Made by a program: the position numbers and the translations under genes. From positions 1 through 64,000 of the forward strand of contig NZ_JAQQTD010000001.1 in the NCBI RefSeq assembly GCF_028561755.1: a stretch of DNA of 64,000 bases. The letters are read 5' to 3'. Below the pieces are notes generated by a model, which saw nothing but the letters and a program-made list of their open reading frames with translations, made no database searches and was not told the DNA's origin. Shown here piece after piece: positions 25,927 to 35,844 of this stretch (within the stretch, counting starts at the first letter, position 1; the number at the start of each line of letters is the position of its first letter). The DNA comes from Altibacter sp. HG106 (GTDB lineage: Bacteria; Bacteroidota; Bacteroidia; Flavobacteriales; Flavobacteriaceae).

Positions 25927-28863
25927 ATGTCAACTCCGCCTTTCGATGCCCTTCGTTCCCGCCTTGACGGAGAATGTTTCACAGACGAACTTCATCGACA
26001 AATCTATGCGACAGATGCCTCCATCTATCGTAAGCTTCCGCGCGCCGTAGTGCTTCCTAAAAACGAAGAAGACCTTCAAAAGATCCTTGAATTTTCGGTA
26101 GAACACCATATTCCCATCGTGCCACGAGCGGCCGGTACGTCACTGGCAGGACAATGTGTGGGCGAGGGAATCATTGTGGACGTATCTAAGTATTTTACCG
26201 GCATCGGTTCCGTCAATACAAGCAATAAAACCATTACGGTTCAACCGGGCGTCATTCGAGATGAGCTCAACAAAGCGATTGCCTCAAGCGGCCTCTTTTT
26301 CGGTCCTAATACCTCTACAAGCAATCGTTGTATGATAGGAGGGATGGTTGGAAACAATAGTAGTGGGACGACTTCCATCAAATATGGAGTAACACGCGAC
26401 AAAGTGTTGGCGATTACCGGATATCTATCAGACGGAACGAAGATCTCCTTTTCGGAAATGACCGCGGAAGCATTTCATGAGAAACGCAAACTTCCTACTA
26501 AAGAAGGCGCAATTTACCAGACCTTGTATACTGAATTATCTAAACCCGAGGTACAGCAGGGAGTGGCTCACTATTTTCCGAAACCTGAGATCCATAGACG
26601 CAATACAGGCTATGCCATTGATCGCTTGTTGGAATCTGAGGTTTTTTCCGATACGGATAAACGCATCAATCCGTGTCATTTGATTTGCGGGAGTGAAGGC
26701 ACCTTGTTCTTTATTACAGAGATCACCTTACAATTAGATCCTTTGCCACCTACCTTTACAGCCATGGTAGTGCCACAGTACAATTCCTTATCAAATTGCC
26801 TGAATGACGTGGTCATCGCCATGCAACACGATCTGTATGCCTGCGAAATGATGGATGACGTGATCCTCGATTGTACGAAGAATAACAAAACCTATGAACC
26901 CTATCGCTTTTTCGTTTCTGGGGAACCGAAAGCCTTGTTACTGTTAGAAGTAAAAGACGACTCCCGAATCGGACTTGAAGAAAAAGTAGCCGCCTTACTC
27001 ACGTCACTTTCTAAAAGTAAACTGAGCTACACAGCGCCGGTACTAACAGGTATTGAGATCGATCAAGCCATGGAGTTGCGGAAGGCGGGACTCGGACTCC
27101 TCGGAAATATGATAGGCGATAACAAAGCGGTGGCTTGTATTGAAGATACCGCGGTGGCTCTGTCTGATCTACCATCGTACATTGAGGAATTCACCCAGCT
27201 AATGGATAGCTTTCAACAACAGGCAGTGTACTATGCTCATGCCGGAGCTGGAGAATTACATCTACGCCCGATTCTGAATCTAAAAAAGCCTGAAGGTATC
27301 GCGCAACTGAGAAAGATCACTACAGAAGTCGCCAAACTCACACAGCGATACCAAGGTTCCTTTTCAGGAGAACACGGAGATGGTATCGTTAGAGCAGAGT
27401 TCTTGCCCATGCTGGTTGGAGAAGCGGTTTTTCAAAGTTTAAAAGCTATCAAAAAGGCCTTCGATCCTAATCATCTTTTAAATCCGGGAAAAATAACTGA
27501 TGCGTGGCCCATGGACGCCTCGCTGCGAACTGATCCTGATCGGGAAACACCAGCGGCACCTACCTTGATGAACTTTGACGACTCTTTAGGCATTACCCGA
27601 CTCGCTGAAAAATGCAACGGCAGTGGAGATTGTCGCAAAACGGCAGCGGCTCCCGGCGCCATGTGTCCAAGCTATCACGTTACCAAGAACGAAAAAGATT
27701 CCACCCGAGGCAGGGCCAATGTGCTGCGGGAGACATTGTATGGAAACCAACAGAAGAATGCCTTTGATTCAGAAGCCCTCAAAGCGGCTTTTGATCTGTG
27801 TATCGGTTGTAAGGCCTGCGCTTCAGAATGCCCCAGCAATGTTGATATGGCCACTGCTAAGATTGAATTCTTATACCAATATCAAAAAACAAATGGAACC
27901 ACTACAGCGACCAAACGTTTTGCTAAAAGCCGCAATTACCAAGCCCTTATGGCACGTTTCCCGGCCTTTTCACGTTGGATATTACAGCAAAAAATAACGG
28001 CTGCCTGGATCAAAAATAGCAGTGGAATTGCCCCCGAAAGAAGCCTACCATTGCCTTCAACCAAAACTTTTAGTAAAATTCATAAAAAACTGTCTTACAA
28101 CATGTTAAAAAAAACAAAAAGAACTGTTTTTTTGTATGTAGATGAGTTTAGCAATTACGCAGATAGTGAAATCGCGCTTGATGCCTTTGAGTTGCTTCGG
28201 TCACTACAGTATGAAGTTGTTGTGGTGCATGGCTTAGATAGTGCGCGCGCGCTTTTGAGCAAAGGGTTTTTAGAAGAAGCCCAGCGACACATCAACAAGA
28301 CACTCTCGGTCCTTACGTCTAGGCTGAATGATACTGATGTTCTTCTCGGAATAGAACCTTCAGCCATTCTTGGATTTCGGGATGAGTTTTTGCGTCTTGC
28401 GGAAGATCGAACTACTGCGCAGTTCGTTGCAGATCGCAGCTTTTTGATTGAAGAATTCTTAGCAGCCGAAATCGCAACAGGAGCGATTACTTCAGATGCT
28501 TTTACTTCCGAAGAAAAAAATATTAAAATACATGTTCATTGCCACCAAAAAGCTTTGAGTACTTCAAAGGCAACTTTTGACGTGTTGAACCTCCCTGTAA
28601 ATTATCACCCTACGCTGATTCCTTCGGGATGCTGCGGAATGGCCGGTAGTTTTGGATATGAAAAAGAGCATTACAAACTGAGCATGAGTATAGGGGAGCT
28701 CAAATTGTTTCCAGCCGTTCGGAAGGCTTCGCAAGACACCCTTATTGCCGCAAATGGCACGAGTTGTCGGCATCAAATCAAGGACGGTACTCAACGCGAG
28801 GCATTGCATCCCGTCAGTATTCTACGACAAGCCCTTGTTCAATTCGGCAAAAGCCGAGAGTAA
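25927..28863 (+). CDS. FAD-linked oxidase / Fe-S fusion dehydrogenase (GlcD-GlpC type)
   Basis: 978 residues. N-terminal FAD-binding PCMH domain (about 35-260, with PRAAGTSLAGQCVG), FAD-oxidase C-terminal domain (about 270-530, GEHGDGIVRAEF), then a ferredoxin-like part with CIGCKACASECP at about 625 and a CCG domain ending in SGCCGMAGSFGYEKEHY. The build is that of a 2-hydroxy acid dehydrogenase such as D-lactate, glycolate or D-2-hydroxyglutarate dehydrogenase; which one cannot be read from sequence. Its 3' end overlaps the converging LpxH-like gene by 42 bp. Confidence 0.92.
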   Translation: MSTPPFDALRSRLDGECFTDELHRQIYATDASIYRKLPRAVVLPKNEEDLQKILEFSVEHHIPIVPRAAGTSLAGQCVGEGIIVDVSKYFTGIGSVNTSNKTITVQPGVIRDELNKAIASSGLFFGPNTSTSNRCMIGGMVGNNSSGTTSIKYGVTRDKVLAITGYLSDGTKISFSEMTAEAFHEKRKLPTKEGAIYQTLYTELSKPEVQQGVAHYFPKPEIHRRNTGYAIDRLLESEVFSDTDKRINPCHLICGSEGTLFFITEITLQLDPLPPTFTAMVVPQYNSLSNCLNDVVIAMQHDLYACEMMDDVILDCTKNNKTYEPYRFFVSGEPKALLLLEVKDDSRIGLEEKVAALLTSLSKSKLSYTAPVLTGIEIDQAMELRKAGLGLLGNMIGDNKAVACIEDTAVALSDLPSYIEEFTQLMDSFQQQAVYYAHAGAGELHLRPILNLKKPEGIAQLRKITTEVAKLTQRYQGSFSGEHGDGIVRAEFLPMLVGEAVFQSLKAIKKAFDPNHLLNPGKITDAWPMDASLRTDPDRETPAAPTLMNFDDSLGITRLAEKCNGSGDCRKTAAAPGAMCPSYHVTKNEKDSTRGRANVLRETLYGNQQKNAFDSEALKAAFDLCIGCKACASECPSNVDMATAKIEFLYQYQKTNGTTTATKRFAKSRNYQALMARFPAFSRWILQQKITAAWIKNSSGIAPERSLPLPSTKTFSKIHKKLSYNMLKKTKRTVFLYVDEFSNYADSEIALDAFELLRSLQYEVVVVHGLDSARALLSKGFLEEAQRHINKTLSVLTSRLNDTDVLLGIEPSAILGFRDEFLRLAEDRTTAQFVADRSFLIEEFLAAEIATGAITSDAFTSEEKNIKIHVHCHQKALSTSKATFDVLNLPVNYHPTLIPSGCCGMAGSFGYEKEHYKLSMSIGELKLFPAVRKASQDTLIAANGTSCRHQIKDGTQREALHPVSILRQALVQFGKSRE

Positions 28864-29667
28864 GCCAGAGGATACATCCTCTTCCTCATCCGGAACGTTG
28901 AGATCAGGTTCAGGTCGAAGATGCGGAGTCCCCTCGCCGTGGGTATACAGTTGCCAACGTTCGTTATTGTATTCTAAGGCAGTCAGATTTTCAATCCAAT
29001 CGCCACTATTCAAATAAGTACATTCTCCTTTTTCGTTGGAAACCGTTTTAATGATGGGTTGGTGAATGTGACCGCATACTACGAAATCGTATTCATTCTC
29101 AATGGCCAGATCGGTGGCTGTTTTTTCAAAATTATTAATGAATTTCACCGCTCCTTTTACGCTATTCTTGATTTTCTTGGACAACGAATACTTTTCGCGC
29201 CCCAGTTTTTGCAACACTACATTTACGAAACGATTGAAGAGTATAAGCAGGTCGTACCCCCAACCGCCTAATTTTGCAATCCATTTGGTATGTTGTATCG
29301 AAGCATCAAAAACGTCACCATGAAAGAACCATGCTTTTTTACCATCGATGTTGAGCACTAATTTATCTAGGATATAGATGTTTCCCATTTTGGTATCGCT
29401 GAAGCGACGAAGTTTCTCATCGTGATTACCGGTAAGATAATAGACACGAGTGCCTTTTGCCGCGAGCGCTACGATCTTTTTAATGACTTGCAGGTGGGCC
29501 TTGGGAAAGTAGCGTTTTCGAAATTGCCAGATGTCAAAAATATCGCCGTTAAGGATCAACTTTTTGGGTTTTACGCTGTTAAGGTAATTCAATACTTCCT
29601 TCGCATGACAGCCGTAAGTACCCAAGTGAACGTCTGAAATAACAACAATTTCGATCTTTCTTTTCAC
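28822..29667 (-). CDS. UDP-2,3-diacylglucosamine diphosphatase-like metallophosphoesterase
   Basis: 281 residues. Calcineurin-like motifs in order: SDVHLGTYG, NGDIFD, TGNHDEK, FFHGDVFD and CGHIHQP, giving a di-metal site. The length and the HGDVFD element fit the LpxH-like group that cleaves UDP-2,3-diacylglucosamine in lipid A synthesis in Bacteroidota. Converges with the dehydrogenase gene and overlaps it at the 3' end. No partner gene in the operon. Confidence 0.85.
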   Translation of the reverse strand: MKRKIEIVVISDVHLGTYGCHAKEVLNYLNSVKPKKLILNGDIFDIWQFRKRYFPKAHLQVIKKIVALAAKGTRVYYLTGNHDEKLRRFSDTKMGNIYILDKLVLNIDGKKAWFFHGDVFDASIQHTKWIAKLGGWGYDLLILFNRFVNVVLQKLGREKYSLSKKIKNSVKGAVKFINNFEKTATDLAIENEYDFVVCGHIHQPIIKTVSNEKGECTYLNSGDWIENLTALEYNNERWQLYTHGEGTPHLRPEPDLNVPDEEEDVSSGLLSAFAELNKGLS

Positions 29668-29838
29668 GCCTTCTTTTGGGATACAAAGATTTTTATTCTA
29701 CCCACAACCGAGATTACGAGAACGTTACCAATTGCTGTCGAGAAGGTTATAAATTTCATTCGCATTTATCGTGAATATTACGTGGGATGCTTATTTTTAC
29801 GTTCAAATTGGAACCCATACCTTTGAGAAAACCATAGC

Positions 29839-30903
29839 ATGGCGGGAAATACTTTCGGAACGCTTTTTAAAATTACAACCTTTGGCGAATCGCATGGCGA
29901 GGCTATAGGCGGGATTATTGATGGTTGCCCAGCGGGTATTTCGATCGATTTTGAAGCAGTGGAACGTGAGATGCAGCGCAGGAAACCGGGACAGTCTGCC
30001 ATTGTAACGCAGCGTAAGGAGCCCGATAGCGTACAATTCGTATCGGGTATTTTTGAAGGAATCACAACGGGCACCCCCATCGGATTTATCATTCAGAATA
30101 CCAATCAGAAGTCGAAGGACTATTCACACATAAAAGACACGTATCGCCCCTCACACGCCGATTATACCTACGATCAAAAATATGGACACCGGGACTACCG
30201 CGGTGGCGGACGGTCCTCAGCTCGGGAAACAGCTTGTCGGGTTGCTGCCGGGGCTATTGCCAAACAACTCCTGAAAAATATAGAAATTCAGGCCTTTGTA
30301 AGTGGAGTAGGTGAGTTGGAACTAAAATCACCTGAAGGCATTACCAATTTCTCAACTATTGAAGATAATCCAGTTCGTTGTCCGGATCCTACTCTGGCTT
30401 CGGAAATGGAAACATATATCAAAAAAATTCGCAAGCAAGGAGATACCGTGGGTGGACGCATCACATGTATCGTCAAAAACGTTCCCGCGGGTCTGGGAGA
30501 ACCCGTCTTCGATAAATTACACGCTCAATTGGGAAAAGCGATGCTGTCCATCAATGCGGTAAAAGGCTTTGAATACGGCAGCGGTTTTTCGGGTACACGC
30601 ATGAAAGGAAGCGATCACAACGATGCTTTTGATGCAAACGGAAGTACCAAAACCAACTTTAGTGGCGGTATACAAGGTGGCATTAGCAATGGCGAAGCTA
30701 TTTATTTCAACGTGGCTTTTAAGCCGGTTGCCACCTTAATGCAAGATCAGGAAACCATCACTTCGAAAGGAGATACCGTGGTCATGCAAGGAAAAGGAAG
30801 ACATGATCCTTGTGTGGTTCCGCGTGCGGTACCCATCGTAGAGGCCATGGCGGCTCTTGTATTGGCAGATCAACTTCTGCTTCACAAAACCTCTAAACTG
30901 TAA
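29839..30903 (+). CDS. aroC: Chorismate synthase
   Basis: 354 residues. Signatures: [16 protein letters not shown] at the N-terminus, [20 protein letters not shown] and [17 protein letters not shown] in the middle, GSDHNDAF near the C-terminal third, all FMN/EPSP-binding. It converts 5-enolpyruvylshikimate 3-phosphate to chorismate. TACCTTTG (29818-29825), an exact -7 box, lies just before the ATG, giving a very short leader. The dicarboxylate symporter gene follows after 9 bp. Confidence 0.97.
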   Translation: MAGNTFGTLFKITTFGESHGEAIGGIIDGCPAGISIDFEAVEREMQRRKPGQSAIVTQRKEPDSVQFVSGIFEGITTGTPIGFIIQNTNQKSKDYSHIKDTYRPSHADYTYDQKYGHRDYRGGGRSSARETACRVAAGAIAKQLLKNIEIQAFVSGVGELELKSPEGITNFSTIEDNPVRCPDPTLASEMETYIKKIRKQGDTVGGRITCIVKNVPAGLGEPVFDKLHAQLGKAMLSINAVKGFEYGSGFSGTRMKGSDHNDAFDANGSTKTNFSGGIQGGISNGEAIYFNVAFKPVATLMQDQETITSKGDTVVMQGKGRHDPCVVPRAVPIVEAMAALVLADQLLLHKTSKL

Positions 30904-30912
30904 CAACTACCT

Positions 30913-32214
30913 ATGAAGAAATTAGCATTACACTGGCAAATCTTATTGGGAATGGCACTGGGTGTCGTATTCGCCTTAATTCTCACAAATTTTAGTTGGG
31001 GAGACGATTTTATTGGCGACTGGATCAAGCCCTTCGGAACGATTTTTATCAATGCCTTAAAACTGATTGCAGTACCCCTAATTCTTGCCTCTCTAATAAA
31101 AGGGGTATCTGACCTAAAAGATATTTCCAGCCTTTCTCAAATGGGATTGCGCACCATACTCACCTATGTTTGCACCACCGTGATCGCCGTAACCATTGGT
31201 TTACTGGTAGTAAATGCTGTACAACCGGGCGCCACTATTGGAGAAGATACGAGAGACGAACTGGTAGAAGCTTATGGAGGTGAGGCCGAAGCCAGGCAAT
31301 TAGAAGCTCAAAAGCAAAAGGATGCAGGCCCGTTACAGGCCTTGGTCGATCTGGTTCCTGAAAATATTATCGGAGCCTCTTCCAGCAATCGCAACATGCT
31401 TCAGGTAATCTTCTTTGCTATCTTCTTTGGCATCGGACTCATACTGATTCCTGAAAAAACGGCCAAACCCGTTAAAGACTTTTTTGATGGTTTCAATGAA
31501 GTGATTCTGAAAATGATCGATCTTATTATGCTGGCCGCACCCTACGGTGTGTTTGCTTTACTGGCGGCTTTGGTCGTGGAAGCGCCCAGTGCCGACTTGT
31601 TTGCTGCCCTTGGTATGTACGCCTTGTGCGTGGTGGGTGGATTGATTTTGATGATTGGAGTGTATGTGCTACTCGTGTGGATATTCACAAAAAGGAGTCC
31701 GAGTTTCTTCTTAAACGGAATTAGCCCGGCACAACTATTAGCCTTTTCCACCAGCTCGAGTGCTGCTACCTTGCCGGTGACCATGGAACGCGTAGAAGAG
31801 CATCTGGGCGTTAAGAAAGAAGTAACGAGTTTTGTACTTCCTATTGGCGCTACCATCAATATGGATGGTACTAGTTTATACCAAGCCGTAGCGGCCGTAT
31901 TTATTGCTCAGGCCTTCGGAATGGATCTTACTATCGGCACACAACTCGGGATCATTGTAACGGCTACCTTAGCCTCCATTGGTTCTGCGGCAGTACCCGG
32001 TGCAGGTATGGTGATGTTGGTAATCGTTTTGGCTCAGGCAGGAATCCCTGAAGCGGGCTTAGCCTTGATCTTTGCCGTAGACCGACCCTTAGACATGTGC
32101 CGAACGGTAGTGAATGTAACCGGTGACGCTTCGGTCTCCATGATGGTGGCCAAATCCCAAGGAAAACTTGGCGATCCTGCGGTCAAAGATTGGGATGATA
32201 ACTATAAAAAGTAA
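30913..32214 (+). CDS. Dicarboxylate/amino acid:cation symporter
   Basis: 433 residues, DAACS (GltP/GltT) family. Membrane helices throughout, with the serine-rich reentrant motif AFSTSSSAATLPVT, the MDGTSLYQAVAA motif and the NVTGDASVSMMVA substrate loop. An insertion at about 110-140 is charged (EAEARQLEAQKQ). It takes up C4-dicarboxylates or acidic/neutral amino acids with Na+ or H+. Directly behind aroC and likely transcribed with it. Confidence 0.93.
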   Translation: MKKLALHWQILLGMALGVVFALILTNFSWGDDFIGDWIKPFGTIFINALKLIAVPLILASLIKGVSDLKDISSLSQMGLRTILTYVCTTVIAVTIGLLVVNAVQPGATIGEDTRDELVEAYGGEAEARQLEAQKQKDAGPLQALVDLVPENIIGASSSNRNMLQVIFFAIFFGIGLILIPEKTAKPVKDFFDGFNEVILKMIDLIMLAAPYGVFALLAALVVEAPSADLFAALGMYALCVVGGLILMIGVYVLLVWIFTKRSPSFFLNGISPAQLLAFSTSSSAATLPVTMERVEEHLGVKKEVTSFVLPIGATINMDGTSLYQAVAAVFIAQAFGMDLTIGTQLGIIVTATLASIGSAAVPGAGMVMLVIVLAQAGIPEAGLALIFAVDRPLDMCRTVVNVTGDASVSMMVAKSQGKLGDPAVKDWDDNYKK

Positions 32215-32322
32215 AACCACCACAAAACCGTAATATTTTCATAACTTAGATGGGAGAAAAGTTTCTTACTCTTACACTCCCCAATAATTTTGAAGTAATC
32301 TACTGGCTTCATTTGAGAAGTT

Positions 32323-33822
32323 ATGAAACACATTATTTTAAGACTCCTATGTCTAAGCATAGGAATCGCTACCTATTCACAGGTTGGAATCAATACTGTA
32401 ACCATAAGTGATGCCGCTGTTCTTGATATCGCGAGCTCATCAGATGGAATAACTTTCGGAGGCTTTCACATCCCACATGTAAGCCTCGCAGAGCGTAACA
32501 GTATTTCAGTTTCCGCAGCAGATGATGGATTGATGGTTTATCTTTCCGAAGGAGACACACGCTGCGTTCAACTCTACAACGCTACAGAAGATCAATGGGA
32601 AAATGTTTTTTGCATGCCTGTTAACGAAGCACCAACGGCCGATCCTGTTTCAGTATCGGGTGCTTCCTACGATGTGGGGGTGCCCCTAAATGGCATTTAT
32701 ACCTATGCAGACAATGAAGGCGATCCTGAAGGAACTTCAACTTTTCAATGGTATCGTGCGGATGACGCCTTAGGAACCAATAGTGTTGCTATTTCTGGGG
32801 CAACCGGAAGCACCTACACACCGGTGCCCGCGGATATCGGATTTTATGTAAGTTTTGCTGTCATTCCTATCGCTACCACGGGTACCATTACGGGAATAGA
32901 AACCTTTAGCGGTTATGGCGGCCCGGTGGACGCGAATGACCCTCCAGTAGCCTCTTCGGTGTCGAACACCGGTTGCTATATTGCAGGAGAAACGCTTACA
33001 GCAACATACACGTATAGTGATGATGAAGGCGATCCGCAAGGCGCCTCCACCTTCCAATGGTATCGAGCAGTAGATGCTTCAGGCACTGGCGCTTCAGCCA
33101 TTGTTGGGGCAACTGCCAGCACCTATACCTTACAGGCTGCTGATATCGCTCAATTTATTGCCGTAGAAGTAACACCGGTGGCAACGTCAGGCACCTCTCC
33201 GGGTGTGGCTGTGGTTTCCGACTATAATGGTCCCATATCAGGTACGGGTACTTGTGGCCCAACACTACTCGGAATTCAAGATTTTGAACCTACACCGGCC
33301 ACACCCACATTAGGCTACGTAGAAAATGATCCGGGCACCCTTCAAACGGGTATAGGAACCGCACCTGCGAGTCCGACCTACATAGACACCCGCAGTTATG
33401 GTGCTCAAAATGATTATGTAGATATGGATTTTGGTCCTGTAGATGCTTCGGCATATACAGATGTTACTTTAAACGTACGATTGGCCGCGTTTTCCATGGG
33501 TAGTACTACGAATGGTTTGGATGCAACCGACTACGTAGATCTGTACGTTAGCGTAGACGGAGGCGTGACGTTTTCATACGAAATGGAGATTACGGGAAGC
33601 GGCAATGCCCGCTTTGATTTTACGGCAGCGGGAACACAAACGATTGCCTACGACGGCGATGGAACGCCACAAAGTTTTTCAGCAACCACGGGAGCTCCAA
33701 TTACCTATCTGGAGATCACAGGAATTCCTAATTCGGCGAATTTGGTCATTGGGGTAGTCATGAATACTAATAGTAACAGCGAATTGTGGGTGATTGATAA
33801 TGTGGAACTCTATGGAAACTAA
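32323..33822 (+). CDS. Secreted protein with tail-fibre-like head and Ig-like repeats
   Basis: 499 residues. Signal peptide, then a VGINT...AVLDIASS...GFHIPHVSLAERNSI...DGLMVYLSEG domain (about 20-100) of the kind found at the head of many flavobacterial surface proteins, two Ig-like repeats (about 104-205 and 206-305), and a C-terminal jelly-roll-like domain (about 325-499). No type IX secretion tail is visible. The next gene starts within its last codons and shares the head domain. Adhesin or surface role is inference. Confidence 0.75.
   Translation: MKHIILRLLCLSIGIATYSQVGINTVTISDAAVLDIASSSDGITFGGFHIPHVSLAERNSISVSAADDGLMVYLSEGDTRCVQLYNATEDQWENVFCMPVNEAPTADPVSVSGASYDVGVPLNGIYTYADNEGDPEGTSTFQWYRADDALGTNSVAISGATGSTYTPVPADIGFYVSFAVIPIATTGTITGIETFSGYGGPVDANDPPVASSVSNTGCYIAGETLTATYTYSDDEGDPQGASTFQWYRAVDASGTGASAIVGATASTYTLQAADIAQFIAVEVTPVATSGTSPGVAVVSDYNGPISGTGTCGPTLLGIQDFEPTPATPTLGYVENDPGTLQTGIGTAPASPTYIDTRSYGAQNDYVDMDFGPVDASAYTDVTLNVRLAAFSMGSTTNGLDATDYVDLYVSVDGGVTFSYEMEITGSGNARFDFTAAGTQTIAYDGDGTPQSFSATTGAPITYLEITGIPNSANLVIGVVMNTNSNSELWVIDNVELYGN
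32632..33240 (+). repeat. Two in-frame ~300-bp Ig-like repeats
   Basis: Within the secreted protein gene two units (roughly 32632-32937 and 32938-33240) both read NxPPV/APTA...YTYxDxEGDPxGxSTFQWYRAxDA...GATxSTYTxxxADI. The DNA has diverged clearly, so this is an old duplication and not a recent one. Confidence 0.7.
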
Positions 33823-34741
33823 GAAACCCTATATAGCAATCGTATTCTTGCTCTTTATGATGGTTGGAAACGCACAGGTAGGTGTGAATACGCAAACCCC
33901 AAGCACCGCGGCCTCCTTGCATCTTGAGTCCTTAAATGTGCGAACCATGGAATACGGTGGGTTTAAGATGCCAGTGGTTACTGAGGCGCAACAAGCCAGT
34001 ATTCCGCTTTCCTCCACGAATAATGATGACGACGGTCTCATGATTTTTGTGAATGATCCTGTAACGGGGAAGCAGTGTTGGGAAATCTATGATGCCTTTG
34101 CGCAATTATGGCGCAGCATCTATTGTTTCAATTGCAATGGGGATGTTTTGTATGCCGAAAATTTTGACGCCTACGTAGACAACACAGGTATCACAGGTGA
34201 CAGTGCGAGCAATGGCGATTATCCTGGCGGCGTGTCTCAATGGACGCTGACCAGCTTTCAAAGTTTCGGAAGCAGTATTCCCGATGTGCCAGGCACCTTA
34301 CTAGATGATGAAGATTATGCGTTGGTTATTGGAGGGCAATTGGAGTGCCGTGACACCAACGGTAGCCTGGTATTTCAATCTACAGCCTTTCCTATTAGCG
34401 GGTATGATGAGGTTTTTATTTCGGTAGACGTTAGCGAATCAGGGACGCTGGAATACATTCCGGCCTTTCATGCCAACGACTTTAATTGCGGTGAAAATGA
34501 GTCCGATTTCGTCGATATATCCTACTCAGTAGATGGGGGCGCGACTTTCACAGAAATACCCGATTTTGGTGGTCTGGGTTCCACAAATCATACATTGATC
34601 GATGACTTGAGCAGCACCGTGACGGTCACGCAACTAGTTACTGGACTTTCGGCCAGCACGATGATCTTACGCATTCAGCTTCAGAACTGGGCGGCTTCTG
34701 AATATTATTTCATAGACAACATTGAAGTAACCTGCAATTAG
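33812..34741 (+). CDS. Secreted protein related to its upstream neighbour
   Basis: 309 residues from the ATG at 33812, which overlaps the previous gene by 11 bp. Signal peptide (IAIVFLLFMMVGNAQ), head domain VGVNTQTPSTAASLHLES...GGFKMPVVTEAQQASIP...DGLMIFVND (about 20-105), then a C-terminal beta-sandwich-like domain with several Cys and acidic calcium-type loops (about 110-309). No recognised enzyme. Likely exported with the partner encoded upstream. Confidence 0.72.
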   Translation: METKKPYIAIVFLLFMMVGNAQVGVNTQTPSTAASLHLESLNVRTMEYGGFKMPVVTEAQQASIPLSSTNNDDDGLMIFVNDPVTGKQCWEIYDAFAQLWRSIYCFNCNGDVLYAENFDAYVDNTGITGDSASNGDYPGGVSQWTLTSFQSFGSSIPDVPGTLLDDEDYALVIGGQLECRDTNGSLVFQSTAFPISGYDEVFISVDVSESGTLEYIPAFHANDFNCGENESDFVDISYSVDGGATFTEIPDFGGLGSTNHTLIDDLSSTVTVTQLVTGLSASTMILRIQLQNWAASEYYFIDNIEVTCN

Positions 34742-34760
34742 CGGATTCGCAGATTTTTCT

Positions 34761-34790
34761 TTTGATAGCCTTTCAGAATTACTATCTTTA
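34761..34790 (+). promoter_or_regulatory. Putative promoter of the ATP-grasp/QEGLA operon
   Basis: TTTG (34761-34764), 18-nt spacer, TATCTTTA (34783-34790; one mismatch to TAnnTTTG). The leader would be about 20 nt before the ATG at 34816. Confidence 0.5.
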
Positions 34791-34815
34791 ATATTCATCT
34801 CGAAACGAAAGAAGT

Positions 34816-35844
34816 ATGAATGTTTGTTTTATTATGTATCCTTGGGAAGAAATCGATCCCGATAACGACTCCACCTTGGCCCTTATTCACGAATTCGTGA
34901 AACGCGGTCATGGAATGGCGATTACCACCCCCGCGAATCTCACTATACGAGACAGTGTGGCCTTCGCCTTTAGTAAATGCGTTAAGCGCATGGAAAAGGT
35001 TCCTAAATCCCTAAAAGGGTTTCACAAGCAAACCAAATTCTACGATGAAATGCTTCCTATGGCCGGCTTTGATGTGGTGGTATTGCGAAGCAATCCACCG
35101 TTAGACATGATCATGCTCAACTTTTTAGACAGTGTGAAGGATGATGTGTTCATTATGAATGACCTAGACGGAATTCGTCGGGCCAACAACAAACTGTATA
35201 CGGCTGTATTTGAGAATGAAGATATGGAAATCATTCCGAAGACCCACGTTACAAAGAATAAAGAATACCTCAAAAAAGTAATCAAAGAAGGACCGGAACG
35301 AATGATCCTAAAACCCTTGAACGGTTACGGAGGCTCTGGAGTAATTTTGATCGAAAAACGAGCGATGAAAAGTATTAATTCGTTGTTAGACTTCTATATC
35401 GACAATAAGGATGGCACCACTAATTATGTGATCCTTCAAGATTATATTGAAGGAGCAGACCAGGGAGATGTACGCATACTATTACTTAATGGTCAGCCTA
35501 TTGGCGCGATGCGCCGTGTTCCTGGGGACGAAGATCACCGAAGCAATATCAGTGCCGGGGGCTCGGTTCAGAAGCATTCCTTAACTAAACAAGAAAAAGA
35601 ACTCTGTCGAAGAATTGGACCGAAATTGGTGAACGACGGACTCTATTTTGTGGGGATCGATGTGATTGGCGGTAAACTCGTGGAAGTAAATGTTATGTCA
35701 CCTGGAGGCATTACTTATATGAACAAAGTTTATAAAACCAGAGTGCAGGAAAAGATCATCGATTTCGTAGAAGATAAAGTATTGGAACGCGTCAATGCCT
35801 TCGAACGGCGCCAAAAATTACGTAAAACGGTAAGCGAAGCCTAA
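34816..35844 (+). CDS. GshB-like ATP-grasp ligase (annotated as glutathione synthetase)
   Basis: 342 residues. N-terminal PreATP-grasp (FIMYPWEEIDP), then the ATP-grasp fold with MILKPLNGYGGSGVILI, the metal-binding E-x-N of VEVNVMSPGGI and the conserved R-x-P-G-D-E-D. This is a real member of the prokaryotic glutathione synthetase family. However, gshA is absent nearby and bshA is in the same window, so the product may be another amide-linked compound. The next gene's ATG overlaps its stop by 1 nt (TAATG). Confidence 0.85.
   Translation: MNVCFIMYPWEEIDPDNDSTLALIHEFVKRGHGMAITTPANLTIRDSVAFAFSKCVKRMEKVPKSLKGFHKQTKFYDEMLPMAGFDVVVLRSNPPLDMIMLNFLDSVKDDVFIMNDLDGIRRANNKLYTAVFENEDMEIIPKTHVTKNKEYLKKVIKEGPERMILKPLNGYGGSGVILIEKRAMKSINSLLDFYIDNKDGTTNYVILQDYIEGADQGDVRILLLNGQPIGAMRRVPGDEDHRSNISAGGSVQKHSLTKQEKELCRRIGPKLVNDGLYFVGIDVIGGKLVEVNVMSPGGITYMNKVYKTRVQEKIIDFVEDKVLERVNAFERRQKLRKTVSEA

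Noticed and set aside
34816-35844. Gene symbol gshB and a glutathione pathway
   Set aside because: Fold is right, but no gshA is visible and bshA is present, so I left the symbol empty and reported the conflict.
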